Shown here one piece after another: positions 15,070-24,448 of a DNA stretch of 64,000 nt (position 1 is its first letter; every line of letters starts with the position of its first letter). The notes under the pieces are model-generated. The model did not search any database, was not told the DNA's origin, and saw nothing but the letters and a program-made list of their open reading frames with translations. This DNA is from Ktedonospora formicarum (GTDB lineage Bacteria > Chloroflexota > Ktedonobacteria > Ktedonobacterales > Ktedonobacteraceae), in the NCBI RefSeq assembly GCF_016587355.1, contig NZ_BNJF01000002.1, positions 1,054,001-1,118,000 of the forward strand, in the 5' to 3' direction. The position numbers and the translations under genes were made by a program.

Positions 15070-16827
15070 TCACGCTGGAATACTTGCATTGATAATATGT
15101 GTGATAGCCTGTGTGCGGCTCCTGACCCCAAGTTTTCCGCAGATATTAGAAACATGCTTTTTCACAGTTCCCTCGCTAATAACCAGATGTGAAGCAATCT
15201 CACGGTTAGACGCGCCATGTAGTAAGAACTGGATAACGTCGTTTTCACGTTGGGTAAATACGCCATCGAGCACTGAGGGTGTTGGCGTTTCCTGCTGTAA
15301 TATAGGAACGGATTGGTGTACGATGGGTGTATCATCGCCAGTGGCCTTACGCGCGTATTGTAGAGCCTCATTGAGTAAGCCATTTTGCTGATACCAGCTA
15401 CATGCGCGCAGATATAGCGCGGGGAGGAGCGTGGGGTGGGCCTGGCCTAACCGCACGCGTAGAGCCTCCGCGAAGAGTGTGTGGTAGCGATACTGATCCC
15501 CTGGCAGTTCGGGCTTCTCAATGAACAGATTGGCGTGGGCGAGCATCTCAAGGATCGCCTGACAATCGGGCTGTTCACTGATAGCCTCCGCGCTGGAGGC
15601 ATCAAAGAAGCTATCGAGGATTGAAGTTGAGAGCAGGAAGCTCTGTACTGGTTCTGGTTGTTGTGGCAATACCTCTTCGAGGATATAGTCTGTGATGTAG
15701 CGTTGTGGTAACTCTATTGCCTCATCGATAGCTACCCCCTCATTGATGGCAGAGGTGATGAGATGTAGTGCCGTAATCCAGCCTTCAGTACGCGTGCTTA
15801 ACTTCGCATACTGGTTGTAAGTAAAGGGGCTCTTCGTAATTTGTGGTAAGAACTGGATAATTTCCTGTAGCGAGAAACGCAGGTCTTTTAGCCGCACTTC
15901 TGTAAGCTGGCGCTGAGCTCGAAATCGAGCCAGGGGCAAAGGTGGATCTATGCGTGAAGCTATTACAATGTGCAGTTGAGCAGGCATCAGTTCGAGAAGT
16001 ATTGTAAGCGCATGGTGAATAGCAGGATTTGTGAGTGCTTGATAGTTATCAAGAATCAGTGTTGCGTGCTTCGAGAGACTGGAAAGCTTGTTCAGCAGGG
16101 TTTGCAAGCCCTGCTCAGGGAGTGACGATAGTGTGAATAGGTCTGGCGACACAGCCTCGCTCAACCCTGGCACAAGGGTATCAAGGGCTGCGATCAGGTG
16201 TGACCAGAAGCGAGTAAGCTGATTATCTTCTGTGTCGAGTGAAAGCCAGCTAAGCGCCAAATGTTGAGTAATGCGCTCGCCACACCACTGGCGTAGAAGT
16301 GTCGTTTTGCCCCAACCTGCAGGAGCCGAGAGCAGCGTCAAACGACCTTGAACTCCTTCTTGTAGTCGCATAATCAGGCGTGGGCGTGCGAGCACGTGAG
16401 ACGGTAAGGCTGGTATGGTCAGCTTAGAGACGATGGTTTGCTGGCTTCGCTGGCAGGGGCGCTTTCTGGAGAGGGTGCTGGCAACGATATTCAGCCGATT
16501 AGCGGTGAGTTCCTGTGGCTTCCCCAGATAGGCTTTATAAATTTTGCCCTGATGTTTGCGGTAAGCATACCAATACCAATTGTTACGTTGGCGTTCATGG
16601 CGAGCGGTAAAAGCCCCTGCATGACTTCTAAAGGAAAATGATCGGTTCTGAGCATCCGCGAGCCAGGTATACCAGTGAGATGAGCCTACAGGAACGGATG
16701 GAGTAGCCTGAGAGTTTTCATGTAAGAGCAAATGGTCGCCCAGGACCTGGGGGATGGGCATGTGCATCATAGCCTGCAACTCCTCATCTATGAAGAAGCT
16801 GGGAACTGAGATAACCACGGGTGTCAT
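15070..16827 (-). CDS. MalT-like STAND ATPase, LuxR-type regulator with extra N-terminal module
   Basis: A 585-residue regulator. Residues 48-118 form a Trp/Tyr/basic module (WYTWLADAQNRSFSF, NWYWYAYRKHQGK, YLGKPQELTANRLN) that looks like a small DNA-binding or integrase-arm-like fold. The STAND ATPase follows with Walker A in APAGWGKTT (168-176), Walker B in ATLILDNY and LHIVIASR as sensor. The C-terminal 62 residues are a LuxR HTH (FTQRENDVIQFLL, SNREIASHLVISEGTVKKHVSNI). MalT proteins are about 900 residues; here the TPR sensor region is reduced to roughly one repeat. The ligand is unknown. Convergent with the GNAT gene. Confidence 0.9.
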   Translation of the reverse strand: MTPVVISVPSFFIDEELQAMMHMPIPQVLGDHLLLHENSQATPSVPVGSSHWYTWLADAQNRSFSFRSHAGAFTARHERQRNNWYWYAYRKHQGKIYKAYLGKPQELTANRLNIVASTLSRKRPCQRSQQTIVSKLTIPALPSHVLARPRLIMRLQEGVQGRLTLLSAPAGWGKTTLLRQWCGERITQHLALSWLSLDTEDNQLTRFWSHLIAALDTLVPGLSEAVSPDLFTLSSLPEQGLQTLLNKLSSLSKHATLILDNYQALTNPAIHHALTILLELMPAQLHIVIASRIDPPLPLARFRAQRQLTEVRLKDLRFSLQEIIQFLPQITKSPFTYNQYAKLSTRTEGWITALHLITSAINEGVAIDEAIELPQRYITDYILEEVLPQQPEPVQSFLLSTSILDSFFDASSAEAISEQPDCQAILEMLAHANLFIEKPELPGDQYRYHTLFAEALRVRLGQAHPTLLPALYLRACSWYQQNGLLNEALQYARKATGDDTPIVHQSVPILQQETPTPSVLDGVFTQRENDVIQFLLHGASNREIASHLVISEGTVKKHVSNICGKLGVRSRTQAITHIINASIPA

Positions 16828-16942
16828 TGCTACAGTTCGAAGTCGTTACATAAACTATAGTCGATGATGGGGCTATGAGGCATCAGACAATATGCGTATC
16901 TTCTGTGGCGTGGACAATAAGGGCGCGCGAACGAGCATATAC

Positions 16943-17004
16943 GCATAAATGCTTACGCGCGGAAAATGGATATTGCGGTAAGGGGTTAAGCTAAGCATTT
17001 ATGC
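16943..17004. other. 13-bp inverted repeat downstream of the split STAND regulator
   Basis: GCATAAATGCTTA (16943-16955) and TAAGCATTTATGC (16992-17004) are perfect inverted repeats 36 bp apart. They end 3 bp before the stop of the minus-strand regulator. A related GCGCATTTATGC occurs upstream of that gene near 20360. It is either a weak transcription terminator or paired binding sites. Confidence 0.5.
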
Positions 17005-17007
17005 GCT

Positions 17008-19478
17008 TCAGGTGAGATGGTGTTCGAGCGCATAGCGAGTGGCGGCGCTACGCGAGGTGACACTTATCTTGCTGTAGATTGAGGTAAGGTGGGCTTGAAC
17101 AGTGCGCGGACTGATGATGAGTTGTTCCGCGATTTGCGCGTTTGTCAGACCAGTTGCCACGTAGCGCAGGACCTCGATCTCGCGCTCGGTCAAGTCGTCG
17201 AGTTGCGCAGATTCAGGAGTCGGAGCGGCCTTCTCGTTATTGTGCTTGTGGGCTTCATCCTGTTTTTCCTGAGAAAGCACCTCTTCAGGGGTCATCTGCT
17301 CCCCTTCAAGCCATGCGGCCTGAAAGCGAGCCTCTCCTAGTTGTTGGCGTGTCTGGACCTGGGCACGCTCATATTGCTTGACTTCAATAGGGGGAATGGG
17401 GGCTTGAATGGCCTTGCGAATGGCCGATGCCGCACCCCAGAAGCGAGCGGCTTGTGTATAGCGGCTCTGGGCTACGAAGACCTCCCCCAGGCGCTCCAGG
17501 CATGAGGCGACGAACCAACGGTTGCGAATTTGAAGTGAGGTAGCCAGGCTCTCCTCGATCAACTGGCGTGCTTTGGTGAGGTCCCCCTGAATAAGGGCGA
17601 GCCGCCCCATATCCGCCAGTCGGTAGAAGCTGGTCTGAATATCAGTATCGTTGTAGCCCTCCTCAAGCAATTTCTGAGCTGTCGTATAGTCTTCTTCACT
17701 CAGATAGAGTAGGGCCTGCATACAGAGCGCGTCCGCGAGTTGCCTGCGGTCGCCAATCTCTTTGGCAACCTGAATTCCCTCATTGAAGAGTTCCCGAGCA
17801 CGCTCGTTCTTGCCATCGTTTAGTTCAACGAGGGCAAGTTGGATACAGCGTGTGGGTAGCACCTGACGGTCGCTTTGGGCGCGGGAAATCGCCAGACTCT
17901 CTTCCATAGATGTGCGTGCTATGGCATGGTTGCCCATATGTGCCTCCACTTGTCCAAGCATATGGAGCGAGGCCGCGGTCATAGCGCGGTTTTCCAGGCG
18001 GCGCATGATCGTTAGACTCTCGGAGAGGAGTGTACGTGCGAGCATATAGTTGCCCTGGTTGAACTCGATGCAGCCCAGGCTATGAAGCTTAGAGGCGATA
18101 CCCTCCTCGTTGTCCGTCTCGCTGAAGATCGCCAAACTCTGTTCAATCAGAGCACGAGCTGGCGGCTCTTCTCCCTTCTGATAGAGCGCGGCCTCTCCCA
18201 GAGTACCCAGGTATTGCGCGAGCTTGTTCTGGTTACCCAGTTCGCGGGAAACGGTAAAGCTCTCGGAGAGCCAGGTTTGCGCGGCTGAATAATCACCAAG
18301 ATAGAGAGCCGCCATGCCCAATGAGATCATGACAAAGGCCATACTCACACGGTCTCCCACCTCGCGATAAATGCTCAGGCTCTCAGTGAGATATTGATAG
18401 GCAGTTGAATATTTGCCCAGGTGCGTGAGAATCTGGCCCAGGTCACTTAGGCGGTAAGCGATACTGCGGCGATCCTGCAAGTTCCTTACAATCTCAAGGC
18501 TTTCTTCACAGTAGGCGCGGGCCTTCTCAAGATGATAGCCCTGCGCGAATTCTTCGGCAGCAAAGAAAGCTAACACGTCGGAGATAATATAGAGGTCCTG
18601 CTCCTGCCGGGCGATAGCGAGGCTCTGCTCGAATAGAGCATGAGCTTCTGTGGGAGTCGTGCGCGCGTAGGCACCGCCAAGCTTATTAAGTGTCGCAGCG
18701 ATGCCGTGCTGATCCTGGACGGCGCGATATTGCTCCAATGCCCTTTCCCAGCATTCGGTACTGCGTTGATAGAGGCCCTGACTCTCAGCGAGAATACCAG
18801 TTGCGTAGTAGGAGCGAGCGATAACAGGTGGAGGCACTTCATTGGATATCGCTAGATTCAAGGCATCCTCAAGCCATTGATAACCTTCGCTCTGATGGGC
18901 GCGGATAAGCCAGAAGTTCCAGAGCGAGCTAGCCAGGCGTAAAGCTTTCTCCGCATGCTGCCGTTCAAGTAAACCTTTGAGGGCTGCGCGTAAGTTATCG
19001 TGCTCCTGTTCCAGGCGTTCGAGCCATTGAGCCTGATTCGCCTTACGAAGCTCTGGCTCGGCCTCTTCGACCAATTGTAGATAATACTTGGTGTGTGCCT
19101 CGCGGACGGCCTGAAACTCACCGGAGGTATGCAAGCATTCTTCGCCATATTCGCGGATCGTTTCAAGCATCAATAGGCGTGCTTCGTCATTTGAACGCTC
19201 GACGATTTGCAGCAGGTTCTTATCCACAAGTGATGAAACCAGAGTCAGGGAATCGACCTCATCAAAGTGAATGACCCGGCAGAGGTACTCGACCGCTTCG
19301 AGTGTACAGCCACCCACAAAGATAGAGAGGCTACGAAAGAGCTTTTGCTCACGCTGATCGAGGAGATCATAGCTCCACGTCAGGGTCTCTCGTAACGTTT
19401 GCTGTCTCCGAGGAAGGTCGCGCGCGCCCTGGGTGAGTACCTGTAGACGGTGCTCTAGACGCGCAAGTAGTTTTTTTT
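17008..19478 (-). CDS. TPR-LuxR C-terminal part of a frameshifted STAND regulator
   Basis: The downstream part of a large AfsR/LuxR-like regulator. From the frameshift at 19471-19478 the frame continues without a stop through the end of the ATPase helical domain (LLARLEHRLQVL, TLRETLTWSYDLLD, the conserved WSYDLL motif). About 12 TPR repeats follow (for example GDYSAAQTWLSESFTVSREL) and then a C-terminal LuxR HTH (LTEREIEVLRYVATGL, NAQIAEQLIISPRTVQAHL). If read alone, the first usable start is a GTG at 19317, giving 769 residues without a nucleotide-binding site. I regard it as one gene with 19367-20221, about 1070 residues when joined. Confidence 0.85.
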
Positions 19479-20221
19479 GGGGTGAGGAGCTTAATACGTG
19501 CCGCTGCTAGCTCGATAGCCAGGGGAAGGCCGTCTACCCGCGTGCAAATCTCCGCAATTGTAAGCGCGTTCTCTTCGGTAAGTTGGAAGTCATTCTTCAC
19601 GGATCGAGCCCGTTGCAGGAAGAGGTTGACCGCCGCGTTATGTGATAGCGTATCCAGATTTGCTGCCTGTTTGAGGTCAGGAAGGGCCAGCGGATGGAGG
19701 GCGAATTCATATTCAGCACGGATATGTAAAGCTTCGCGGCTGGTGACCAGGATTTTGAGTGAGGTGCAGGCTCCCAATAATTCGGCAATCAGAGGTGATC
19801 CTGAAGCGATCTGTTCGAAGTTGTCGAGTAGCAGGAGTTCGCGCCTATCGCGTAAGTGGCGCTTCACGCTTTCGAAAAGTGTTATATCGTCAAGTTCTAC
19901 GAGGCCAAGTGCCTGAGCAATGGTAGGCATGATCAGTCCCGGTGAGGTAATCGAAGAGAGAGCGATGCGGCGCACGCCATTTGGGAAGGCGTCTTCTAGT
20001 ACTTGCGCGACCTGCAAGGCAAGGCGGGTCTTACCTACTCCACCTGGACCAATGATAGTTAGCAGGCGTACATCTGGCTCTCGAAGGAGTGCTGAAGCCG
20101 TTGCTACCTCGTTTTCACGTCCAATCAGAGGGGTCACATGCATCAGGAAAGCATCTCTGCTCTCCGTTTCGGGTAGCGCTCTATTCAGTTTCGCGGCTGC
20201 TGAAGTAGAAGGATCAGGCAT
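19367..20221 (-). CDS. NB-ARC N-terminal part of a frameshifted STAND regulator
   Basis: The upstream part of the same regulator, from the ATG at 20221. It contains a complete NB-ARC nucleotide-binding domain: IGRENEVATASALL, Walker A GPGGVGKTRLA, Walker B ELLLLDNFEQ, sensor LKILVTSREAL, and GLPLAIELAAARIKLL, the GLPLA motif. After KLLTPKK the frame turns into a non-homologous tail of about 33 residues and stops at 19367. The sense continuation (LLARLEHRLQ) lies in the next frame. So an A8 run with one extra A has split the gene, unless the ribosome or polymerase slips there. It is divergent from the oligosaccharide transporter and could regulate it. Confidence 0.85.
   Translation of the reverse strand: MPDPSTSAAAKLNRALPETESRDAFLMHVTPLIGRENEVATASALLREPDVRLLTIIGPGGVGKTRLALQVAQVLEDAFPNGVRRIALSSITSPGLIMPTIAQALGLVELDDITLFESVKRHLRDRRELLLLDNFEQIASGSPLIAELLGACTSLKILVTSREALHIRAEYEFALHPLALPDLKQAANLDTLSHNAAVNLFLQRARSVKNDFQLTEENALTIAEICTRVDGLPLAIELAAARIKLLTPKKTTCASRAPSTGTHPGRARPSSETANVTRDPDVEL
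19471..19478 (-). other. A8 homopolymer at the frameshift
   Basis: On the coding strand the sequence is CCA followed by A-residues then CTACTT. With eight T on the plus strand (19471-19478) the frame breaks; with seven, the two halves join as PKK-LLARLEH. A8 runs are both common indel sites and known slippage sites. Confidence 0.85.
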
Positions 20222-20570
20222 GATGGGCTACCTATCGTAAATACTATTATGATTTGACCAATGTATTGCCGCATGATAGAGGGGCTTGTACGGTTACCTA
20301 ACACCTGTATACTATAATACACATCCATAGATCTGTCTAGTTGGCTGTAATTTGGCATCTAAAGCGCATTTATGCACTTTGCGAACCGCTTTTGTTGTTA
20401 TGTTGATGGCGAGAAGTACGCCGCAAAAATAAACCCCTATATACTACTTTTGTCTCCTGTGTATCCCTTAGCCCTCAGGTTACACTATCTCTACCAATTT
20501 CATCGCAGCACAGACTTTTCCCAAACAGTGCTCAAAATCAGTGTTGATTTATTTTGTGTGAGGAGGTTGT
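20222..20570. other. Divergent intergenic region, STAND regulator / oligosaccharide importer
   Basis: 349 bp without a gene. It must hold both divergent promoters. A GCGCATTTATGC stretch near 20361 resembles the inverted repeat at 16943-17004, and GTTACACT near 20479 could be a -10 for the importer. I see no riboswitch. Confidence 0.4.
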
Positions 20571-22289
20571 ATGACTCCCAATTCGTTGCCGAAGGCCAGG
20601 CGTAAAGCGGGCAGAGGCAAAACCAGGATGGTTGTTTTCTCCCTGCTGGCAATTGTTGCCATGCTCCTTGCGGCCTGTGGCGGTTCTGGTAGTTCGGGCT
20701 CTAAGACATCGAGCCTGAACATTCTGGCATCGCCGAATGGCAATTTTAAGGCCGCGAACTTTAACCCCTATATCGATCCAAATAACGGCTCGATGTTTGG
20801 GGCACAAGGCATGATCTACGAATCCTTGATCTATGTGAATCGCTACAATGGTCAGGTCACGAACATGCTCGCGTCCGATTATAAGCTTGCGGATGATGCG
20901 ACGAACATTACCTTTACTGTCCGCAAGAACGTTCAGTGGAACGATGGTCAGGCTTTCTCGGCGGACGACGTTCTCTTTACACTGAACCTACTGAAACAAT
21001 TTCCTGCTCTCGATTCGCAGGGCCTATGGTCGAGCGTGATCAAGGATGTTGCCACCCCTGACGCGGACACCATCAAGATCACCTTTAAGCAGCCAACATC
21101 CACGGCTCCCGTATACCTCGGTCAGTTGTACATCGTCCCGAAACATATCTGGTCGACTGTCTCTGATCCTGCGAAGTACGCCAATGACAAGCCAGTTGGC
21201 ACCGGACCCTACATGCTTGATAAGTTCTCGACTCAGGTTTATACCCTGAAGAAGAATACCAAGTATTGGCAGGCTGGCCTACCAAAGATCGACCAGTTAC
21301 GCTATATCGCGACAAGCGATAATACCGCCGCTCAGTTGAAGATCTCCAAAGGCGAAATTGACTGGGCAGGTGTGGGCTGGGATCCCAAGTATGATGCCAA
21401 CTTTACCAAGAAAGACCCTGCGCATAATCATCAGTGGTACCCTGGTAATAATACGGTCAATCTATACCTAAATCTTACACATGCACCATTTGATGATTTA
21501 AAGGTTCGTCAGGCAATTAGTCTGGCTATCAACCGCGACGAGATTCACCAGAAGGCCGCTCTTTATGCGGAGCCAGCGCATCCAACGGCTGTCCTGCCTT
21601 CTAACCAGAAGGATTGGCTCTCGCCAGACTATCAGAGCGCCAAGTTCACGCAAGACCTGACGAAAGCGGCTTCTCTGCTAGAGCAGGCGGGCTTTTCCAA
21701 GGGGAGCGACGGAATCTATCAAAAGGGAGGCAAAAAGATCTCCTTTAAGATGATCGTTCCTAGTGGTTGGGCTGACTGGGAGTCGACCCTCTCGGTGATC
21801 TCCGATAACCTGAAACAGGTAGGTATTGACGCCAAGCCTGATTCTCTGGCGACCCCGGATGTCTATACCCAGGCTCTCAACTCTGGTAACTACGATGCGG
21901 CTATCTCCTGGACGGATAAGGGCCCAACGCCATACTTCCCGTTCAATGATCTGTTGCGCAGCACCAAGACCTGGGATACAGGCAAGACCATTCTCGCCGG
22001 TTCCACGAACTGGGAGCACTGGAAGGACGCTGCTACCGACAAATTGCTGGATCAGTATGTTTCTACCAGTGATGTGGCGAAGCAGAAGGAAGCCATCTAT
22101 GGCTTGCAGAAGATCATGGTTGAGCAGTTGCCAGTCATTCCGCTGGACTACAACGTAGGCTGGTTCCAGTATACAACGAAGAATGCTGTTGGTTGGCCCG
22201 AAAAGAGCAACGATTACGCGTACGGTTCGCCGTTCGATGCTCCAGACTGTGAGAATATCGTTCTCCACCTGACGCCAGCAAATAGCTAA
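20571..22289 (+). CDS. ABC transporter substrate-binding lipoprotein (SBP family 5)
   Basis: A 572-residue peptide/oligosaccharide-type binding protein of SBP family 5 (DppA/OppA fold). The signal peptide has a basic start and a lipobox LLAAC with lipid-anchored Cys36, followed by a Gly/Ser linker. Family features are FTVRKNVQWNDGQAFSADDVLFTL and KYWQAGLPKIDQLRYI, VRQAISLAINRDEI and VIPLDYNVGWF. It is the first gene of an operon with two permeases and a GH1 beta-glucosidase, so the ligand is probably a beta-linked oligosaccharide such as cellobiose. Exported and anchored to the outer face of the membrane. Confidence 0.93.
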   Translation: MTPNSLPKARRKAGRGKTRMVVFSLLAIVAMLLAACGGSGSSGSKTSSLNILASPNGNFKAANFNPYIDPNNGSMFGAQGMIYESLIYVNRYNGQVTNMLASDYKLADDATNITFTVRKNVQWNDGQAFSADDVLFTLNLLKQFPALDSQGLWSSVIKDVATPDADTIKITFKQPTSTAPVYLGQLYIVPKHIWSTVSDPAKYANDKPVGTGPYMLDKFSTQVYTLKKNTKYWQAGLPKIDQLRYIATSDNTAAQLKISKGEIDWAGVGWDPKYDANFTKKDPAHNHQWYPGNNTVNLYLNLTHAPFDDLKVRQAISLAINRDEIHQKAALYAEPAHPTAVLPSNQKDWLSPDYQSAKFTQDLTKAASLLEQAGFSKGSDGIYQKGGKKISFKMIVPSGWADWESTLSVISDNLKQVGIDAKPDSLATPDVYTQALNSGNYDAAISWTDKGPTPYFPFNDLLRSTKTWDTGKTILAGSTNWEHWKDAATDKLLDQYVSTSDVAKQKEAIYGLQKIMVEQLPVIPLDYNVGWFQYTTKNAVGWPEKSNDYAYGSPFDAPDCENIVLHLTPANS

Positions 22290-22311
22290 GCCTGACAGAG
22301 CTTGCAATGAA

Positions 22312-22364
22312 TGGTGAGAGGAAGGTGTATGCCTACCACTAATGGGTACGCTATGCTCTCACCA
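22312..22364 (+). other. Intercistronic hairpin after the binding-protein gene
   Basis: TGGTGAGAG (22312-22320) pairs with CTCTCACCA (22356-22364) in the 108-bp gap between the binding protein and the first permease. Such hairpins often stabilise the upstream message so that the binding protein is made in excess. Confidence 0.6.
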
Positions 22365-22397
22365 CTCTTGCACCTAGCCTAGAAAGAGAGGGAGACG

Positions 22398-23393
22398 ATG
22401 CGCCACCTACTTCGCCGCATCATCTTCTATGTAGCAGCGTTGTGGGCCTCGGTAACGATCAATTTTATTTTGCCCAGGTTGATGCCGGGCGACCCCGTTC
22501 AGGCGTATATCACTTCATTACGTGGGCAGGGGAATCTTACTGAGGCCGCCGTACAGTCTATTCGCGCGCAGTTCGGAGTCAGTGACGCGCCATTTTTGGT
22601 CCAATATTTTCAGTATCTAGGGAATCTTGTGCATGGCTCTCTGGGGACTTCAATTTCCCACTATCCTCTTAATGTGACGGCTGTGCTGGCCTCAGATCTT
22701 CCCTGGACGCTTGGTCTGGTTGGTGTTGCCTCGGTGATTAGCTTTGTGCTGGGAACGCTCCTGGGGATTGTAGTTTCCTGGCGGCGTGGCTCCATTCTGG
22801 ATACAGTCGCGGCCCCATTGCTTACCTTCTTCTCCGCGATTCCCTACTTCTGGTTGGCGCTGGGTCTAATCTATCTACTGGCATTTCAGCAAAGCTTTTT
22901 CCCACTTGGTGATGGCTACGATACCCTGAGCGGCATTGTGCCCGAGTGGAGCCCAGACTTTATGTTGAGCGTTATTCAACATGCGATCCTGCCAGCAGCG
23001 ACAATTGTCATCAGTTCCGTCGCTGGCTGGATGCTTGGTATGCGTAATGCGATGGTAACCACGCTCTCTGAAGACTATGTGCATATGGCGCGGGCTAAGG
23101 GCCTGACGGAGCGCCGGGTGATGATAGCATATGCCGCGCGTAACGCCATTCTGCCTAACATCACTGGCTTTAGCATGTCGTTAGGTTATGTCGTCGGAGG
23201 CTCGCTCTTGACCGAGATGGTCTTTTCTTATCCGGGCGTCGGCTTCGACCTTTTTAATGCTATTCACCATCTGGATTACAGCCTCATTCAGGGTATCTTC
23301 CTGTTTATCGCTGTCGCGATGCTAGCGGCGAACTTTCTGTCCGAAATCGCCTATATGTTGCTGGATCCGCGTGTAAGGAATGAAAGGGGCTAG
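22398..23393 (+). CDS. ABC transporter permease (DppB/OppB type)
   Basis: A 331-residue inner-membrane permease with six helices. The N-terminal part RHLLRRIIFYVAALWASVTINFILPRLMPGDP, seen here in shorter pieces (ITSLRGQGNLTEAAV, FGVSDAPFLVQYFQYLGNL), is typical of DppB. The EAA loop for ATPase contact is AKGLTERRVMIAYAARNAILP. It pairs with the permease that follows 3 bp later. With the SBP upstream it forms the membrane part of an oligosaccharide or peptide importer. The start ATG has a GAGAGGGAG site. Confidence 0.93.
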   Translation: MRHLLRRIIFYVAALWASVTINFILPRLMPGDPVQAYITSLRGQGNLTEAAVQSIRAQFGVSDAPFLVQYFQYLGNLVHGSLGTSISHYPLNVTAVLASDLPWTLGLVGVASVISFVLGTLLGIVVSWRRGSILDTVAAPLLTFFSAIPYFWLALGLIYLLAFQQSFFPLGDGYDTLSGIVPEWSPDFMLSVIQHAILPAATIVISSVAGWMLGMRNAMVTTLSEDYVHMARAKGLTERRVMIAYAARNAILPNITGFSMSLGYVVGGSLLTEMVFSYPGVGFDLFNAIHHLDYSLIQGIFLFIAVAMLAANFLSEIAYMLLDPRVRNERG

Positions 23394-23396
23394 TCG

Positions 23397-24398
23397 ATGG
23401 GTCTTGAACCACAGATGCCGATATCCACGCGAGATGTGCAACAGCCTGTCGCGCCGGGCGTGATGACCTCAGCGGACGCGGCGGTAGTTCCAGCGCATAA
23501 GCAGAGTGCGTGGGAGACATTTAAGTCCGTTATTACAGCCAATCCCAGAATGCTAACGGGTTTCTGTATCCTTGGCTTCTTTGTCTTGCTTGGCCTGGTA
23601 GGGCCTCTCCTGGCGCGCTATGATCCTTCGACTCTCACCAATGACCTGTTTCAGGCCCCTAACGCGACACACTGGCTTGGGACTACGCCGAGGGGAGAAG
23701 ATATCTTCTCACAACTGGCCTATGGAACGCGCACCTCGCTCCTTGTCAGCTTTGCCGCCGCAATTGGCTCGACACTGCTCTCGATGATTATTGGCCTCAC
23801 GGCTGGCTACTTTAGTGGCTGGATAGATGATGTGCTGTCATTCATTACGAATGTGTTTCTGGTCTTGCCGGGATTGCCATTAGCAATTGTAATTGCGTCG
23901 TTCGCTGTCAAAGGTGTCTGGACTGTGATCGCGGTCCTTCTGTTTACCAGTTGGCCCTGGGGCGCGCGTGTCTTGCGCGCACAGACGCTCACGGTACGCC
24001 AGCGTGAGTTTGTGAGTGCGTCACGATTGATGGGTGAGAATCCCTTACGCATCATCTTTACTGAGATTCTGCCTAATGAGATCGCGATTGTCTCTTCAGG
24101 CTTCGTTGGTACCTTCATTTATGCCGCGCTCACCGAGGTCGCGCTTGAGTTCCTCGGTCTGGGCGATACAAGCAAGCCGTCATGGGGAGTCATCCTCTAC
24201 TGGGCGCAGTCGCAGAACGCGCTACTCGCGGGTGGCTGGTGGCAGTTTATCCCTCCAGGCCTCTGTGTCGCGGTACTGTGCGCGGGTCTGACCTTTATCA
24301 ATTTCGGCATTGATGAGATCGCTAATCCATCCCTGCGTACCGAGCGGGGGATGCGCAAATTGCTCAAACATATAAAGAAGACAAAAGCGATTATCTAG
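23397..24398 (+). CDS. ABC transporter permease (DppC/OppC type)
   Basis: A 333-residue partner permease. The N-terminal region holds a hydrophilic 35-residue extension and the OppC_N helix (MLTGFCILGFFVLLGLVGPLLARYDP). HWLGTTPRGEDIFSQLAYGTR is the signature periplasmic segment (usually LGTDxxGRD). ASRLMGENPLRIIFTEILPN is the EAA loop. Directly behind it comes the GH1 enzyme. No ATP-binding subunit is encoded in this cluster, so the importer must use ATPases encoded elsewhere (shared multitask ATPases are known for sugar importers). Confidence 0.93.
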   Translation: MGLEPQMPISTRDVQQPVAPGVMTSADAAVVPAHKQSAWETFKSVITANPRMLTGFCILGFFVLLGLVGPLLARYDPSTLTNDLFQAPNATHWLGTTPRGEDIFSQLAYGTRTSLLVSFAAAIGSTLLSMIIGLTAGYFSGWIDDVLSFITNVFLVLPGLPLAIVIASFAVKGVWTVIAVLLFTSWPWGARVLRAQTLTVRQREFVSASRLMGENPLRIIFTEILPNEIAIVSSGFVGTFIYAALTEVALEFLGLGDTSKPSWGVILYWAQSQNALLAGGWWQFIPPGLCVAVLCAGLTFINFGIDEIANPSLRTERGMRKLLKHIKKTKAII

Positions 24399-24448
24399 TG
24401 TGGCAGACCTGGATGGCACGGGCCATGCGAAGAAAAACGGGAGTTGGC

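Noticed and set aside
21678..22307. 209-codon open frame opposite the oligosaccharide-binding protein gene
   Set aside because: It is antisense to a clear SBP gene, has no domain and mirrors that gene's codon bias.
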